This document shows, piece after piece, positions 9,289 to 16,799 of a DNA stretch of 64,000 nt (position 1 is the first letter of the stretch; each line of letters starts with the position of its first letter). The notes beneath the pieces were generated by a model. That model ran no database searches. It saw only the letters and a program-made list of their open reading frames with translations, and was not told the DNA's origin. A program made the position numbers and the translations under genes. Location of the stretch: contig NZ_BMRZ01000006.1 in NCBI RefSeq assembly GCF_014648895.1, positions 1 through 64,000 of the forward strand, written 5' to 3'. This DNA comes from Streptomyces tanashiensis. Lineage in GTDB: Bacteria > Actinomycetota > Actinomycetes > Streptomycetales > Streptomycetaceae.

Positions 9289-10467
9289 ATGAGCCCCACC
9301 CCCTTGCTGTCCGTCCGCTGGACCGACCACGTGACCGGGAGCCGGGGCCACCTGGTGATCGACCGGCTGGTCCGCGGGGTGGCCAGCGGCGGCCTGCGGA
9401 TGAGGGAGGGGTGCACGGCGGAGGAGGTCGCCGGGCTCGCCCGCGGCATGACCATGAAGGAGGCGCTGCACTACGACCCGTCCGCCCGGTACGTCCCGCT
9501 GGGCGGCGCCAAGGGCGGCATCGACTGCGATCCCCGGTCCCCCGAGGCGTACGGCGTGCTCGTGCGCTATCTGCGGGCGATGCGGCCGTACGTCGAGCGG
9601 TTCTGGACCACCGGGGAGGACCTCGGGCTCACACAGGACCTGGTGGACCGCGCCGCGGCCGAGGCCGGGCTCGTCTCCTCGGTGCAGGCCGTGTACCCGC
9701 TCCTGGAGGACGAGGCGGAGGCCCGGAAGCGGCTCGCCGACGCGTTCGCGATCGAGGTGGACGGCATCGGTCTCGACGAGCTGGTCGGCGGCCTCGGGGT
9801 CGCCGAGTCCGTGCTCGTCGCCCTCGACCGGGCCGGGCGGGCGTACGAGGGCACCCGGGTGTCCCTCCAGGGCCTCGGCACCATGGGCGGAGCGACCGCC
9901 CGCTTCCTGGCCCGGGCCGGGCTGCGGGTGGTGGCCGTCGCCGACGTCCGGGGCACGATCGCGAACCCCGAGGGCCTCGACGTCGAGGCGCTGCTCGCCG
10001 CCCGGGACGCGCACGGGACCGTCGACCGCTCCGCGCTGCGGCCCGGCGACCGCGAGGAGCCCCGCGACGCCTGGCTCTCGGCCGACGCCGAGGTCCTCGT
10101 CCCGGCGGCCGTCTCGTACGCGATCGACTCCGTGAACCAGGAGCGGATCACCGCCCGCTGGATCGCCGAGGCGGCCAACATGCCGATCCTTCCGGAGGCC
10201 GAGGAGGCTCTCGCCTCGCGCGGCGTGACCGTGCTGCCGGACGTGGTCGTGAACTCGTGCACCAACGCCTGGTGGTGGTGGACCCTCTTCGGCGACATCG
10301 AGGCCGACGCGGACCAGGCCTTCGACCGGGTACGGCAGGCCATGCGGACCCTCGTCGGCGGCATGCTCGACCGGGCGGAGGCGGACGGCACGAGCCCGCG
10401 CGCCGCGGCGCACGCGCTGGTGGAGGAGCGGCTGCCGGTGATCGCCGAACGCTACGGCTGGTACTGA
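9289..10467 (+). CDS. Glu/Leu/Phe/Val dehydrogenase family protein
   Basis: 392 residues. Residues 31-40 (VASGGLRMRE), MTMKEAL (Lys57) and GGAKGGID (Lys75) form the ELFV amino-acid dehydrogenase active site. GLGTMGG (195-201) is the Rossmann nucleotide-binding loop, and the C-terminal part has EAANMPILPEAE and LPDVVVNSCTN. These enzymes oxidatively deaminate an amino acid with NAD(P). The protein is shorter and more divergent than classical glutamate or valine dehydrogenases, so the substrate cannot be assigned. GAGGAG precedes the ATG. The next gene, a TetR regulator 64 nt downstream, and the palindrome upstream suggest ligand-controlled expression. Confidence 0.88.
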   Translation: MSPTPLLSVRWTDHVTGSRGHLVIDRLVRGVASGGLRMREGCTAEEVAGLARGMTMKEALHYDPSARYVPLGGAKGGIDCDPRSPEAYGVLVRYLRAMRPYVERFWTTGEDLGLTQDLVDRAAAEAGLVSSVQAVYPLLEDEAEARKRLADAFAIEVDGIGLDELVGGLGVAESVLVALDRAGRAYEGTRVSLQGLGTMGGATARFLARAGLRVVAVADVRGTIANPEGLDVEALLAARDAHGTVDRSALRPGDREEPRDAWLSADAEVLVPAAVSYAIDSVNQERITARWIAEAANMPILPEAEEALASRGVTVLPDVVVNSCTNAWWWWTLFGDIEADADQAFDRVRQAMRTLVGGMLDRAEADGTSPRAAAHALVEERLPVIAERYGWY

Positions 10468-10531
10468 ACCGGACACCCACCGGAGCTGTTGACGATCATG
10501 CCCGCGTCACGTGCTGTGTAGGCTGCACCGC

Positions 10532-11374
10532 GTGGCGAGAGTGCGGTTGAGCGTGGCCGAGCGGCGGGACGAGCTGCTGACGGCCGCCGTGGAGCAGATC
10601 GAGGCGCGCGGTGTCGCGGCCGTCCGGATCTCCGACGTGGCCGCCGCCCTCGGGGTGAGCAACGCGCTCGTGCTCTACCACTTCTCGTCGAAGGAACAGC
10701 TGGTCGCCGCCGCCTTCGCGCACGCCGCCGAGGCCGACCTCGCCCAGCTGCGGCGGGTGCTGGGGCGGCGCTCCACGGCGGTGCGGCGGCTGCGGGCCGC
10801 GGTGCGCTGGTACGCCCCGACCGGCCAGGCCAAGGGCTGGCGGCTGTGGATCGAGGGCTGGGCGGTCTCGCTGCGCGATCCGGAGCTGCGCCGGGTCGCC
10901 GCCTCCCTCGACCGCGAGTGGAAGGCGGCGCTGGCCGGGGTGATCGAGGAGGGGGCCGCGGCCGGGGAGTTCCGCTGCGAGGATCCGGCCGGGGCGGCCT
11001 GGCGGCTCACGGCCTTCCTGGACGGCCTCGCCGTGCAGACGACGGCCTACGCCGGCTCCCTCTCGCGCGCCGCGATGCTGCGCTGGGCGGACGCGGCCCT
11101 CGCCCGGGAACTGCACCTCCCGGACACGGACCCGGCCCCCGAACACCCCGAACCGGCCCCCGAAGACCCGGAGCCGGCGCCCGAGGCCGGACTCCCCGCC
11201 GGGACCCCGCCGACCGGGTCCGGCGGTCGGGCCCACGAGACCGTGGCGACCGGGCGCGGGCGGGAGACCGACGGCGCCCCGCCGACCGGGCCCGGGCTGG
11301 CGACCCACGAGGCCGCCCCCGCGACCGGGCCCGGGCAGGGGACCGGCGACGGTCCCGGTCAGATCAGCTCGTAG
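10532..11374 (+). CDS. TetR/AcrR family regulator with an unusual Pro/Gly-rich tail
   Basis: 280 residues from GTG 10532. The HTH is AVRISDVAAALGVSNALVLY followed by HFSSKEQL, typical of TetR DNA-binding domains. The ligand-binding region ends near residue 200 (about nt 11130). Another ~80 residues then follow, rich in Pro, Glu, Gly and Thr (EPAPEDPEPAPE, then repeated TG-P units encoded by recurring GACCGGG). Ordinary TetR proteins stop near 200 residues, so this tail is an oddity. The last 16 nt overlap the convergent SIMPL gene. The likely role is to control the upstream dehydrogenase through the palindrome at 9228-9247. An in-frame GTG at 10511 would extend the N-terminus by seven residues. 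Confidence 0.85.
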   Translation: MARVRLSVAERRDELLTAAVEQIEARGVAAVRISDVAAALGVSNALVLYHFSSKEQLVAAAFAHAAEADLAQLRRVLGRRSTAVRRLRAAVRWYAPTGQAKGWRLWIEGWAVSLRDPELRRVAASLDREWKAALAGVIEEGAAAGEFRCEDPAGAAWRLTAFLDGLAVQTTAYAGSLSRAAMLRWADAALARELHLPDTDPAPEHPEPAPEDPEPAPEAGLPAGTPPTGSGGRAHETVATGRGRETDGAPPTGPGLATHEAAPATGPGQGTGDGPGQISS

Positions 11375-12141
11375 ACCGCCGAGACGGTGACCTGCTCCTC
11401 GATCTCGCCCGGCGCCAGCGGAACGCTCGGTTCGTCCGTGGAGACCGCGGGGGCCGCGCCGGGGCCCGGGCGCACGGACTCGCCCTCGCTCAGCGAGACG
11501 AGCCGGCCGAGCCGGTGACCGCTCAGCCGGGCGTGCTGCGAGGCCTTGTCGTACGCGTCCCGGTAGGCGGCCTCCCGGGCCTTCGCCCGCAGCGCCGAGG
11601 GGTCGGCGACGTCGAAGACGACGCCGTTGACCCGGCCCGCGTTCCCGGCGGCCTCGTTGACGGCGCCGATGACCTGACCGGTCCTGTCGAGGTCGCGGAC
11701 CTTCACCGAGAAGGACTGCCCCGCCTGATAGCCCGTCACCTTGCTGCTCCCGTCCTTGGTCTGGGTGTAGACCGGGGCCAGCGAGAGGCTGTCGGTACGG
11801 ATGTCCCGGTCGGGGATCCCCTGCTTGTGCAGCACGTCGAGCAGCGCCTCGGCCGCGGTGGTCTGCGCCGCCATCGCCTCCTTCGCCGTCGGGCGGGTGG
11901 ACTCGACCCCGGCGGACAGGATCGCCAGGTCGGGCGCGGCGGACGCGCGGCCGTTCCCCGTGACGGTGACCGTGGCCGTGGCCGTGTCCGGGGCGGCCTT
12001 CCGGGCGGCGGCGCGGGGGGCGGTCCGCTCGGGCGCGGCGGCCAGGGCGGGGGCCGCGGTGCCGGCGAGGAGGCCGCCGAGCACGGCGGTGGCGGCGAGC
12101 AGACGGGCGGTGCGGGCGGCGCTGGGCCGGCGGATCGTCAC
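11359..12141 (-). CDS. Secreted SIMPL (DUF541) domain protein
   Basis: 260 residues. The N-terminus TIRRPSAARTARLLAATAVL followed by GTAAPALAAA is a Sec signal peptide. The mature part has the SIMPL/BP26 pattern: TVTGNGRASAAPDLAILSAG, then TLSLAP-type strands (DIRTDSLSLAPVYTQ), GYQAGQSFSVKVRD and the C-terminal VSAVYELI. These oligomeric extracytoplasmic proteins have no settled biochemical role. The start was placed at GTG 12141, with GAAGGGA six nt upstream; an ATG at 12186 would put 15 non-hydrophobic residues before the signal peptide. The 3' end overlaps the TetR gene on the other strand by 16 nt. Confidence 0.88.
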   Translation of the reverse strand: MTIRRPSAARTARLLAATAVLGGLLAGTAAPALAAAPERTAPRAAARKAAPDTATATVTVTGNGRASAAPDLAILSAGVESTRPTAKEAMAAQTTAAEALLDVLHKQGIPDRDIRTDSLSLAPVYTQTKDGSSKVTGYQAGQSFSVKVRDLDRTGQVIGAVNEAAGNAGRVNGVVFDVADPSALRAKAREAAYRDAYDKASQHARLSGHRLGRLVSLSEGESVRPGPGAAPAVSTDEPSVPLAPGEIEEQVTVSAVYELI

Positions 12142-12280
12142 AGGCGGTCCCTTCGGGGGTGGGTGCCGGGGCTCCGGCGCGCACATCCCAGCACCCGGCG
12201 CCGCCGCCTCCCGCGCGCCACTCCTGACCGGCGGCTCCCTTCACCTCTCCGCACCAACCGTGCCCGGTCCCGGCGCGCGC

Positions 12281-13336
12281 TCAGGTCTGGACGAGCGGCT
12301 CGTACGCCTCGGGCCGGAGCCCGAAGGTCCAGGCGACGCCCTCCCGCGCGGTCCGGGTCGTGGGCGGCACCCGCAGCCAGTACGTGCGGTGGGTGCCGTC
12401 CGGCTCGGGCGTGGAGTTGACGACCTCGACCATCACCACGTCCTCGTCGTCTGCGAGTTCGATCCGCCAGAGGACGCCGGTCTCGTCGCTGTGCTCGTGC
12501 CGGGCCCCGGAGGCGGCGAGGTAGCGGTCGTAGCCGTAGTACTCCAGCATCACGCGCCGCAGTTCGGCGTTCTCCTCGGTGCGGATCCGTTCGGGGGTGA
12601 GGTCGGCGAGGCCGGCGAGGAACTCGGCCGGCACCGCCATGCCCCGCCAGGCGTGGAGGGCGAACCCGTCGGGGAAGGCGAGCGCGGGGCCGTCGCCCCG
12701 GTCGAGGCGGCCGGCCTCGTCCCGGTGGAGTTCGACGGGCCGCTCGCAGACCACGACGGCGTTCTCGTAGGGCCACCACCAGCCGGCGTGCTCGGCGACG
12801 GCTGCGAGGCCGGCGAGCCGGGCACCGCGCCCTTCGAAGGCGGCGAGCCAGGCGGCGTCGTGCTGGCCGAGCACGGCGTCGAGCAGCAGCATCCGCACAC
12901 CGGCCGCGCCGACGCCCGCGTGTTCCGTGCCCCCTGCCCGTACCCCGTCGGCACCCGCCTCTTCCGTCACCCCCGCCCGTATCCGGTCGGCGAGGCTGCG
13001 CGTCTGGTCCCACAGCCGCGCCCCGGTCGCCTGCCAGTGGGCGGCCCAGCCGGCCGGGCCGAGCGCGTCGTGGAGGCGGCGGCGCTCCTCGGCCCACGGC
13101 CGGGTGCGCACCTCCTCCCGCACCGAACGGCCCCGGTCCGCGAGGCTCCGTACGAGCGTGACGGCCGCGAGCGGCGAGTCCGCCCACAGGACGCGCTCGG
13201 GCTCGGCGAGCCCCGCCGTCCGGTACGCGAGCCGGAGGCCGGCCTCGGCGGCGGTGCGGTCGGCGGGCCCGGTGGCGGCGGCGACGGCCCGCCACTTGTC
13301 CGCTGCGGTGGTGCGGTTCATCTCGTTCTCCCCCAT
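12281..13336 (-). CDS. DUF6745-like hypothetical protein
   Basis: 351 residues, soluble, with no signal peptide. I recognise the general pattern of DUF6745 proteins: an N-terminal helical, Arg/Ala-rich region; AEHAGWWWPYENAVVVCERP; a HRDEAGRLDRGDGPALAFPD stretch followed by DGFALHAWRGMAVPAEF; then RTEENAELRRVMLEYYGYDR and an R-W sheet region. The function is unknown to me. Two starts are possible: ATG 13336 (GAGGAG 7 nt upstream) or ATG 13321 (GGAG 6 nt upstream). It lies 24 nt downstream of the 108-residue gene, and both run divergently from the STM4015-4011 operon, so they may belong to the same system. Confidence 0.72.
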   Translation of the reverse strand: MGENEMNRTTAADKWRAVAAATGPADRTAAEAGLRLAYRTAGLAEPERVLWADSPLAAVTLVRSLADRGRSVREEVRTRPWAEERRRLHDALGPAGWAAHWQATGARLWDQTRSLADRIRAGVTEEAGADGVRAGGTEHAGVGAAGVRMLLLDAVLGQHDAAWLAAFEGRGARLAGLAAVAEHAGWWWPYENAVVVCERPVELHRDEAGRLDRGDGPALAFPDGFALHAWRGMAVPAEFLAGLADLTPERIRTEENAELRRVMLEYYGYDRYLAASGARHEHSDETGVLWRIELADDEDVVMVEVVNSTPEPDGTHRTYWLRVPPTTRTAREGVAWTFGLRPEAYEPLVQT

Positions 13337-13360
13337 GTCCTCACTCCTCTCCGGCGGACG

Positions 13361-13687
13361 TCAGTCCGCGACGATCCGGTACGCGCCGGGGACGTACTCC
13401 CGCTGCCGCACCACCCGGTACCGGCCCTTCGGGAGCGGTATCGGCGCGTGCTCCTCGTGCACCACCCGCCCGCCCTCGGGCAGTTCGAGCAGCAGCGGCC
13501 CGAAGGGCCCCGGCTCCCGCACGAGCCGGCCGGGGCCGGGGATCGCGTGGGCGTGCCCGGTGACCTCGCCGAGGGCGAGGACCAGGCGGCCCCGGGCGTC
13601 CCTCGGCTCCCCCGCCGCCCCCTTCACCCGCTCCGGAACGGCCGTCTCCGCGACGGGCGCGATCAGTACGTCTCCCTGCCGGTACAT
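13361..13687 (-). CDS. Conserved hypothetical protein (MYRQGDVLI family), partner of the DUF6745 gene
   Basis: 108 residues. It begins MYRQGDVLIAPVAETAVP and continues with LVLALGEVTGHAHAI and a C-terminal EYVPGAYRIVAD; the composition and length suggest a small beta-rich domain. I know the sequence pattern only as an uncharacterised protein found beside DUF6745 and LRR genes. ATG 13687 is the start because GGGGAGGGGAG lies directly upstream; an upstream GTG would add eight residues. It heads a two-gene unit with 12281-13336, and its start is 165 bp from that of the divergent STM4015-like gene. Confidence 0.72.
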   Translation of the reverse strand: MYRQGDVLIAPVAETAVPERVKGAAGEPRDARGRLVLALGEVTGHAHAIPGPGRLVREPGPFGPLLLELPEGGRVVHEEHAPIPLPKGRYRVVRQREYVPGAYRIVAD

Positions 13688-13852
13688 GGCTCTCCCCTCC
13701 CCGTCCGGCACGTGCGGCCGAACACGAGAACGACGCTAGGGCCCGCCACTGACAACCGGTCCGGAGGCGACCCGGCGAGGGGGTTGTCGGTGCCGCTTGG
13801 TAGAACTCTCTCCGTCAGCCGACCCACCGCGACCGTTGTCTGGAGCACCGCC

Positions 13853-14812
13853 ATGACCGTTGGCACCTATCTGCAGGAATTCCACGGCCTGCCCGTGTTC
13901 GACTTCCCGGGCGCGGACGTGCGGGTCGAGCTGCCCGCGACGGACACGGTCGCCTGGCGGATCTCCGCCCCGACCTACTCCGACCCCGGGGACGAGCTGT
14001 GGGGGCCGCAGTTCGAGCGGTTCCTGAAGACGGTCGACACGGGCCGGGTGCGCGCCCTGGTGGTCGGCGGCTGGGACGAGGCCTACGAGAACTCGTCCGC
14101 CGACATCGTCACCGCGCTGATCGGCGCCAACGACCGGCTGACGGCCCTGGAGGCGGTGTTCCTCGGCGACATGACCGGCGAGGACTGCGAGATCTCGTGG
14201 ATCATCCAGTCCGATGTGACGCCGCTCCTCGCGGCCTACCCGGCCCTGCGGGAATTCGGCGTGCGGGGTGGCTCGGAGCTGGCGTTCCCCTCCCTCCGGC
14301 ACTCCGCTCTGCGGACCCTGGTCGTGCAGACCGGCGGTCTCCCCGCCGACGTGGTGCGCGGCATCGTCGGCAGCGACCTGCCCGCCCTGGAGAAGCTGGA
14401 ACTCTGGCTCGGCACCGACGAGTACGGCGGCGACAGCTCCGTCGAGGACCTGGCACCGCTGCTCGCCGGCACGGCCTTCCCCGCCCTGCGCGAGCTGGGC
14501 CTGTGCGACAGCGTGATCCAGGACGCCGTGGCCGCGGCCGTCGCGGGCGCACCCGTCGTCGCCCGGATCGAGCGGCTCGACCTGTCGATGGGTGTGCTCA
14601 CCGACGAGGGCGCGGCGGCCCTCCTCGACGGGCAGCCGCTGACCCATCTCAGCCACCTCGACCTCTCCCACCACTACCTGTCGGCGGCGATGTGCGAGCG
14701 GGTCCGCGCCGCGCTCGTCCCGCACGGCGTGACCGTCGACCTCGACGACGCGCAGGTGGCGGAGGACGACGGCGACGGGGACGTCTGGCGCTACGTCGCG
14801 GTCGCCGAATGA
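13853..14812 (+). CDS. STM4015 family leucine-rich-repeat protein
   Basis: 319 residues, cytoplasmic. After an N-terminal domain (MTVGTYLQEFHGLPVFDFP), degenerate leucine-rich repeats run through the rest: LPALREFGVRGG-type, SALRTLVVQTGG, LPALEKLELWLG, FPALRELGLCDS, IERLDLSMGVLTDEGAAAL and LSHLDLSHHYLS. I match it to the STM4015 family, the first gene of a conserved five-gene cluster also found in Salmonella and of unknown role. LRR proteins usually bind another protein or peptide, so it could be a scaffold or a substrate-recognition component for the enzymes downstream. ATG 13853 has GGAG seven nt upstream. The stop overlaps the next start (ATGA). Confidence 0.85.
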   Translation: MTVGTYLQEFHGLPVFDFPGADVRVELPATDTVAWRISAPTYSDPGDELWGPQFERFLKTVDTGRVRALVVGGWDEAYENSSADIVTALIGANDRLTALEAVFLGDMTGEDCEISWIIQSDVTPLLAAYPALREFGVRGGSELAFPSLRHSALRTLVVQTGGLPADVVRGIVGSDLPALEKLELWLGTDEYGGDSSVEDLAPLLAGTAFPALRELGLCDSVIQDAVAAAVAGAPVVARIERLDLSMGVLTDEGAAALLDGQPLTHLSHLDLSHHYLSAAMCERVRAALVPHGVTVDLDDAQVAEDDGDGDVWRYVAVAE

Positions 14813-15966
14813 CCTCCGGCCCGCGCCTCGTGGTCGTCGGCGATCCGGCGGGCCGCCGCGTCGCGTTCTTCCAGGACGCGCTGCGGACCGCCGGGCTGCC
14901 CGGGGCGCGGGCGGTGTCCTGGCCGGACGTGCTCCGGGGGCGGGCGCGGTTCGCCGAGGGCGAGACCGTGCGGCTGGATTCTCCCGGCGAGGATCCGGAG
15001 GCCGACCGTCTGCTGCGCGGGGTCGACGATCCGGCCCGGGTGGAGGGCACCGGCCGCTGGTACGGACGGTTCACCGCCGCCGTGGCGGACCTCGCCCGCT
15101 CCGTCGCGCGGGCGGGTGCCGTCCTCGTCGACGACCCCGCCGAGCTCGCGGTGCTGTTCGACAAGCGGCTGAGCCACGGCCGGCTGCGGGCGGCCGGGGT
15201 TCCGGTGCCCGAGTCGCCGACCTCGGGACCCGGCGCCCCGGCCGTGCGCGGCTGGGCGGACGTCAGGGCGCTCACCGCCGGGGCCGGTCTGCGCCGGGTG
15301 TTCGTGAAGCTCGCGCACGGCTCCTCGGCCTCCGGGGTGCTGGCGCTGGAGACGAACGGCGCGGGCCGGGTCCAGGCGACCACCTCGGTGGAGCGCGGAG
15401 CCGACGGACGGCTCTTCAACTCCCTGCGGGTCCGCCGCTATACGACCGAGCACGAGGTCGCCTCGGTCGTGGACGCCCTGGCCCCCGACGGCCTGCACGT
15501 CGAGCGCTGGCTGCCGAAGGCCACGCAGGGCGGCAGGGCCGCCGACCTGCGGGTGGTGGTGATCGACGGACGCGCCACCCACGCCGTGCTCCGCACGAGC
15601 CGTTTCCCCATGACCAATCTTCATCTGGGCGGAGCACGGGGCGATCTGGCCGCCGCACGGGCGGCGATCGCCGCGGCCGGGGGCCGCTGGGAGGACGCGC
15701 TCGGGGTGTGCGAGCGGGCCGCCGCCGCCTTCCCGGGCACCCGGTGCGTGGGCGTCGACCTGCTGCCGGCGAGTGGCTGGCGGCGGTTCGCCGTGGGCGA
15801 GGTGAACGCCTTCGGCGATCTGCTGCCCGGTCTCACGGGCCTGCCCGGCCGCGGCGCCGAGGGACTCGACACCTACGGGGCTCAGGTCGCGGCGCAGTTC
15901 GTGGACGGCCCACCCGTTTCACCCTTCACCAGCACCACCCGCACCACAGGAACGAGCACCACGTGA
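14809..15966 (+). CDS. STM4014 family ATP-grasp enzyme
   Basis: 385 residues. Residues after the N-terminal VVVGDPAGRR segment show ATP-grasp features: DDPAELAVLFDKRLSHGRL, then VFVKLAHGSSASGVLAL (ATP-binding lysine and glycine-rich loop), ERWLPKA, DLRVVVIDGRATHAVLRTS and VGEVNAFGDLLP (Mg-binding E/N pair). ATP-grasp enzymes activate a carboxylate as acyl phosphate and join it to an amine or thiol. In this cluster the likely chemistry is ligation of a small molecule or amino acid, substrate unknown. The start overlaps STM4015 by 4 nt and the end overlaps STM4013 by 4 nt, so translation is probably coupled. The C-terminal TSTTRTTGTSTT tail is low complexity. Confidence 0.85.
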   Translation: MTSGPRLVVVGDPAGRRVAFFQDALRTAGLPGARAVSWPDVLRGRARFAEGETVRLDSPGEDPEADRLLRGVDDPARVEGTGRWYGRFTAAVADLARSVARAGAVLVDDPAELAVLFDKRLSHGRLRAAGVPVPESPTSGPGAPAVRGWADVRALTAGAGLRRVFVKLAHGSSASGVLALETNGAGRVQATTSVERGADGRLFNSLRVRRYTTEHEVASVVDALAPDGLHVERWLPKATQGGRAADLRVVVIDGRATHAVLRTSRFPMTNLHLGGARGDLAAARAAIAAAGGRWEDALGVCERAAAAFPGTRCVGVDLLPASGWRRFAVGEVNAFGDLLPGLTGLPGRGAEGLDTYGAQVAAQFVDGPPVSPFTSTTRTTGTSTT

Positions 15967-16799
15967 ACCAGCCCGACATGAACGAGATCGTCGGCAGCCA
16001 CGACCTGCTCCTGGTCACCCTCGACACCCTCCGGTACGACGTGGCGGCCGAGCTCGCCGCCGAGGGCCGCATCCCGAACCTGGCCCGCCACCTCCCCGGC
16101 GGCGCCTGGGAGCGGCGCCACGCGCCCGGGAGCTTCACGTACGCCTCCCACCAGGCGATCTTCGCCGGTTTCCTGCCGACGCCCGCGGCCCAGGGACCTC
16201 ACCCCCGGCTGTTCGCGGCCCGTTTCGCGGGCAGCGAGTCGACGGCGGACGGCACCTGGGTCCACGACACCCCGGACTTCGTGTCCGCGCTGGCGGGCGA
16301 GGGATACCGGACGGTCTGCGTCGGCGGGGTGGGCTTCTTCAACAAGCAGCCTCCGCTCGGCTCCGTGCTCCCCGGCCTGTTCCGGGAGAGCCACTGGGAG
16401 CCCTCCTTCGGTGTCGCCTCCCCCCGCTCCTTCGAGTCGCAGGTCGCGCGGGCCGAGGAGGTGGTCGCCGGCATGCCCCGGGAGGAGCGTCTCTTCCTCT
16501 TCGTCAACGTGTCCGCGCTGCACCAGCCCAACTGGTTCCATCTGCCGGGTGCTACCCGCGAGGCCGGCGACACCCGGGAGACCCACGCGGCGGCCCTGGA
16601 GTACGTCGACCGGCACATCGGGCGCCTCTTCGCCGCGATGAGCGGCCGCCGCCCCTGTTTCGCGATCGTCTGCTCCGACCACGGCACCGCCTACGGGGAG
16701 GACGGCTTCACCGGGCACCGGCTGGGCCACGAGGTCGTGTGGACCGTGCCGTACGCGCAGTTCGTCCTGCCGGGACCCGAGAGCGAGGTGGCGGCGTGA
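15963..16799 (+). CDS. STM4013/SEN3800 family sulfatase-fold hydrolase
   Basis: 278 residues. LLLVTLDTLRYD (residues 15-26) supplies the first metal aspartate and the nucleophile-position threonine of the alkaline phosphatase/sulfatase superfamily. The C-terminal CSDHGTAYGEDGFTGHRLGH supplies the second Asp-His pair and further histidines. There is no signal peptide, so it acts in the cytoplasm. A Thr rather than Cys/Ser for formylglycine conversion points to phosphate-ester or phosphonate chemistry rather than a classical sulfatase. The GTG start overlaps the previous stop; the end overlaps STM4012. In this cluster it may trim or transfer a phosphoryl group on an intermediate; that is inference. 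Confidence 0.85.
   Translation: MNQPDMNEIVGSHDLLLVTLDTLRYDVAAELAAEGRIPNLARHLPGGAWERRHAPGSFTYASHQAIFAGFLPTPAAQGPHPRLFAARFAGSESTADGTWVHDTPDFVSALAGEGYRTVCVGGVGFFNKQPPLGSVLPGLFRESHWEPSFGVASPRSFESQVARAEEVVAGMPREERLFLFVNVSALHQPNWFHLPGATREAGDTRETHAAALEYVDRHIGRLFAAMSGRRPCFAIVCSDHGTAYGEDGFTGHRLGHEVVWTVPYAQFVLPGPESEVAA

Noticed and set aside
11801..13852. Plus-strand open frame joined to the STM4015 gene
   Set aside because: It runs through the antisense of the SIMPL and DUF6745-like genes and has low-complexity sequence; the family start and ribosome binding site are at 13853.
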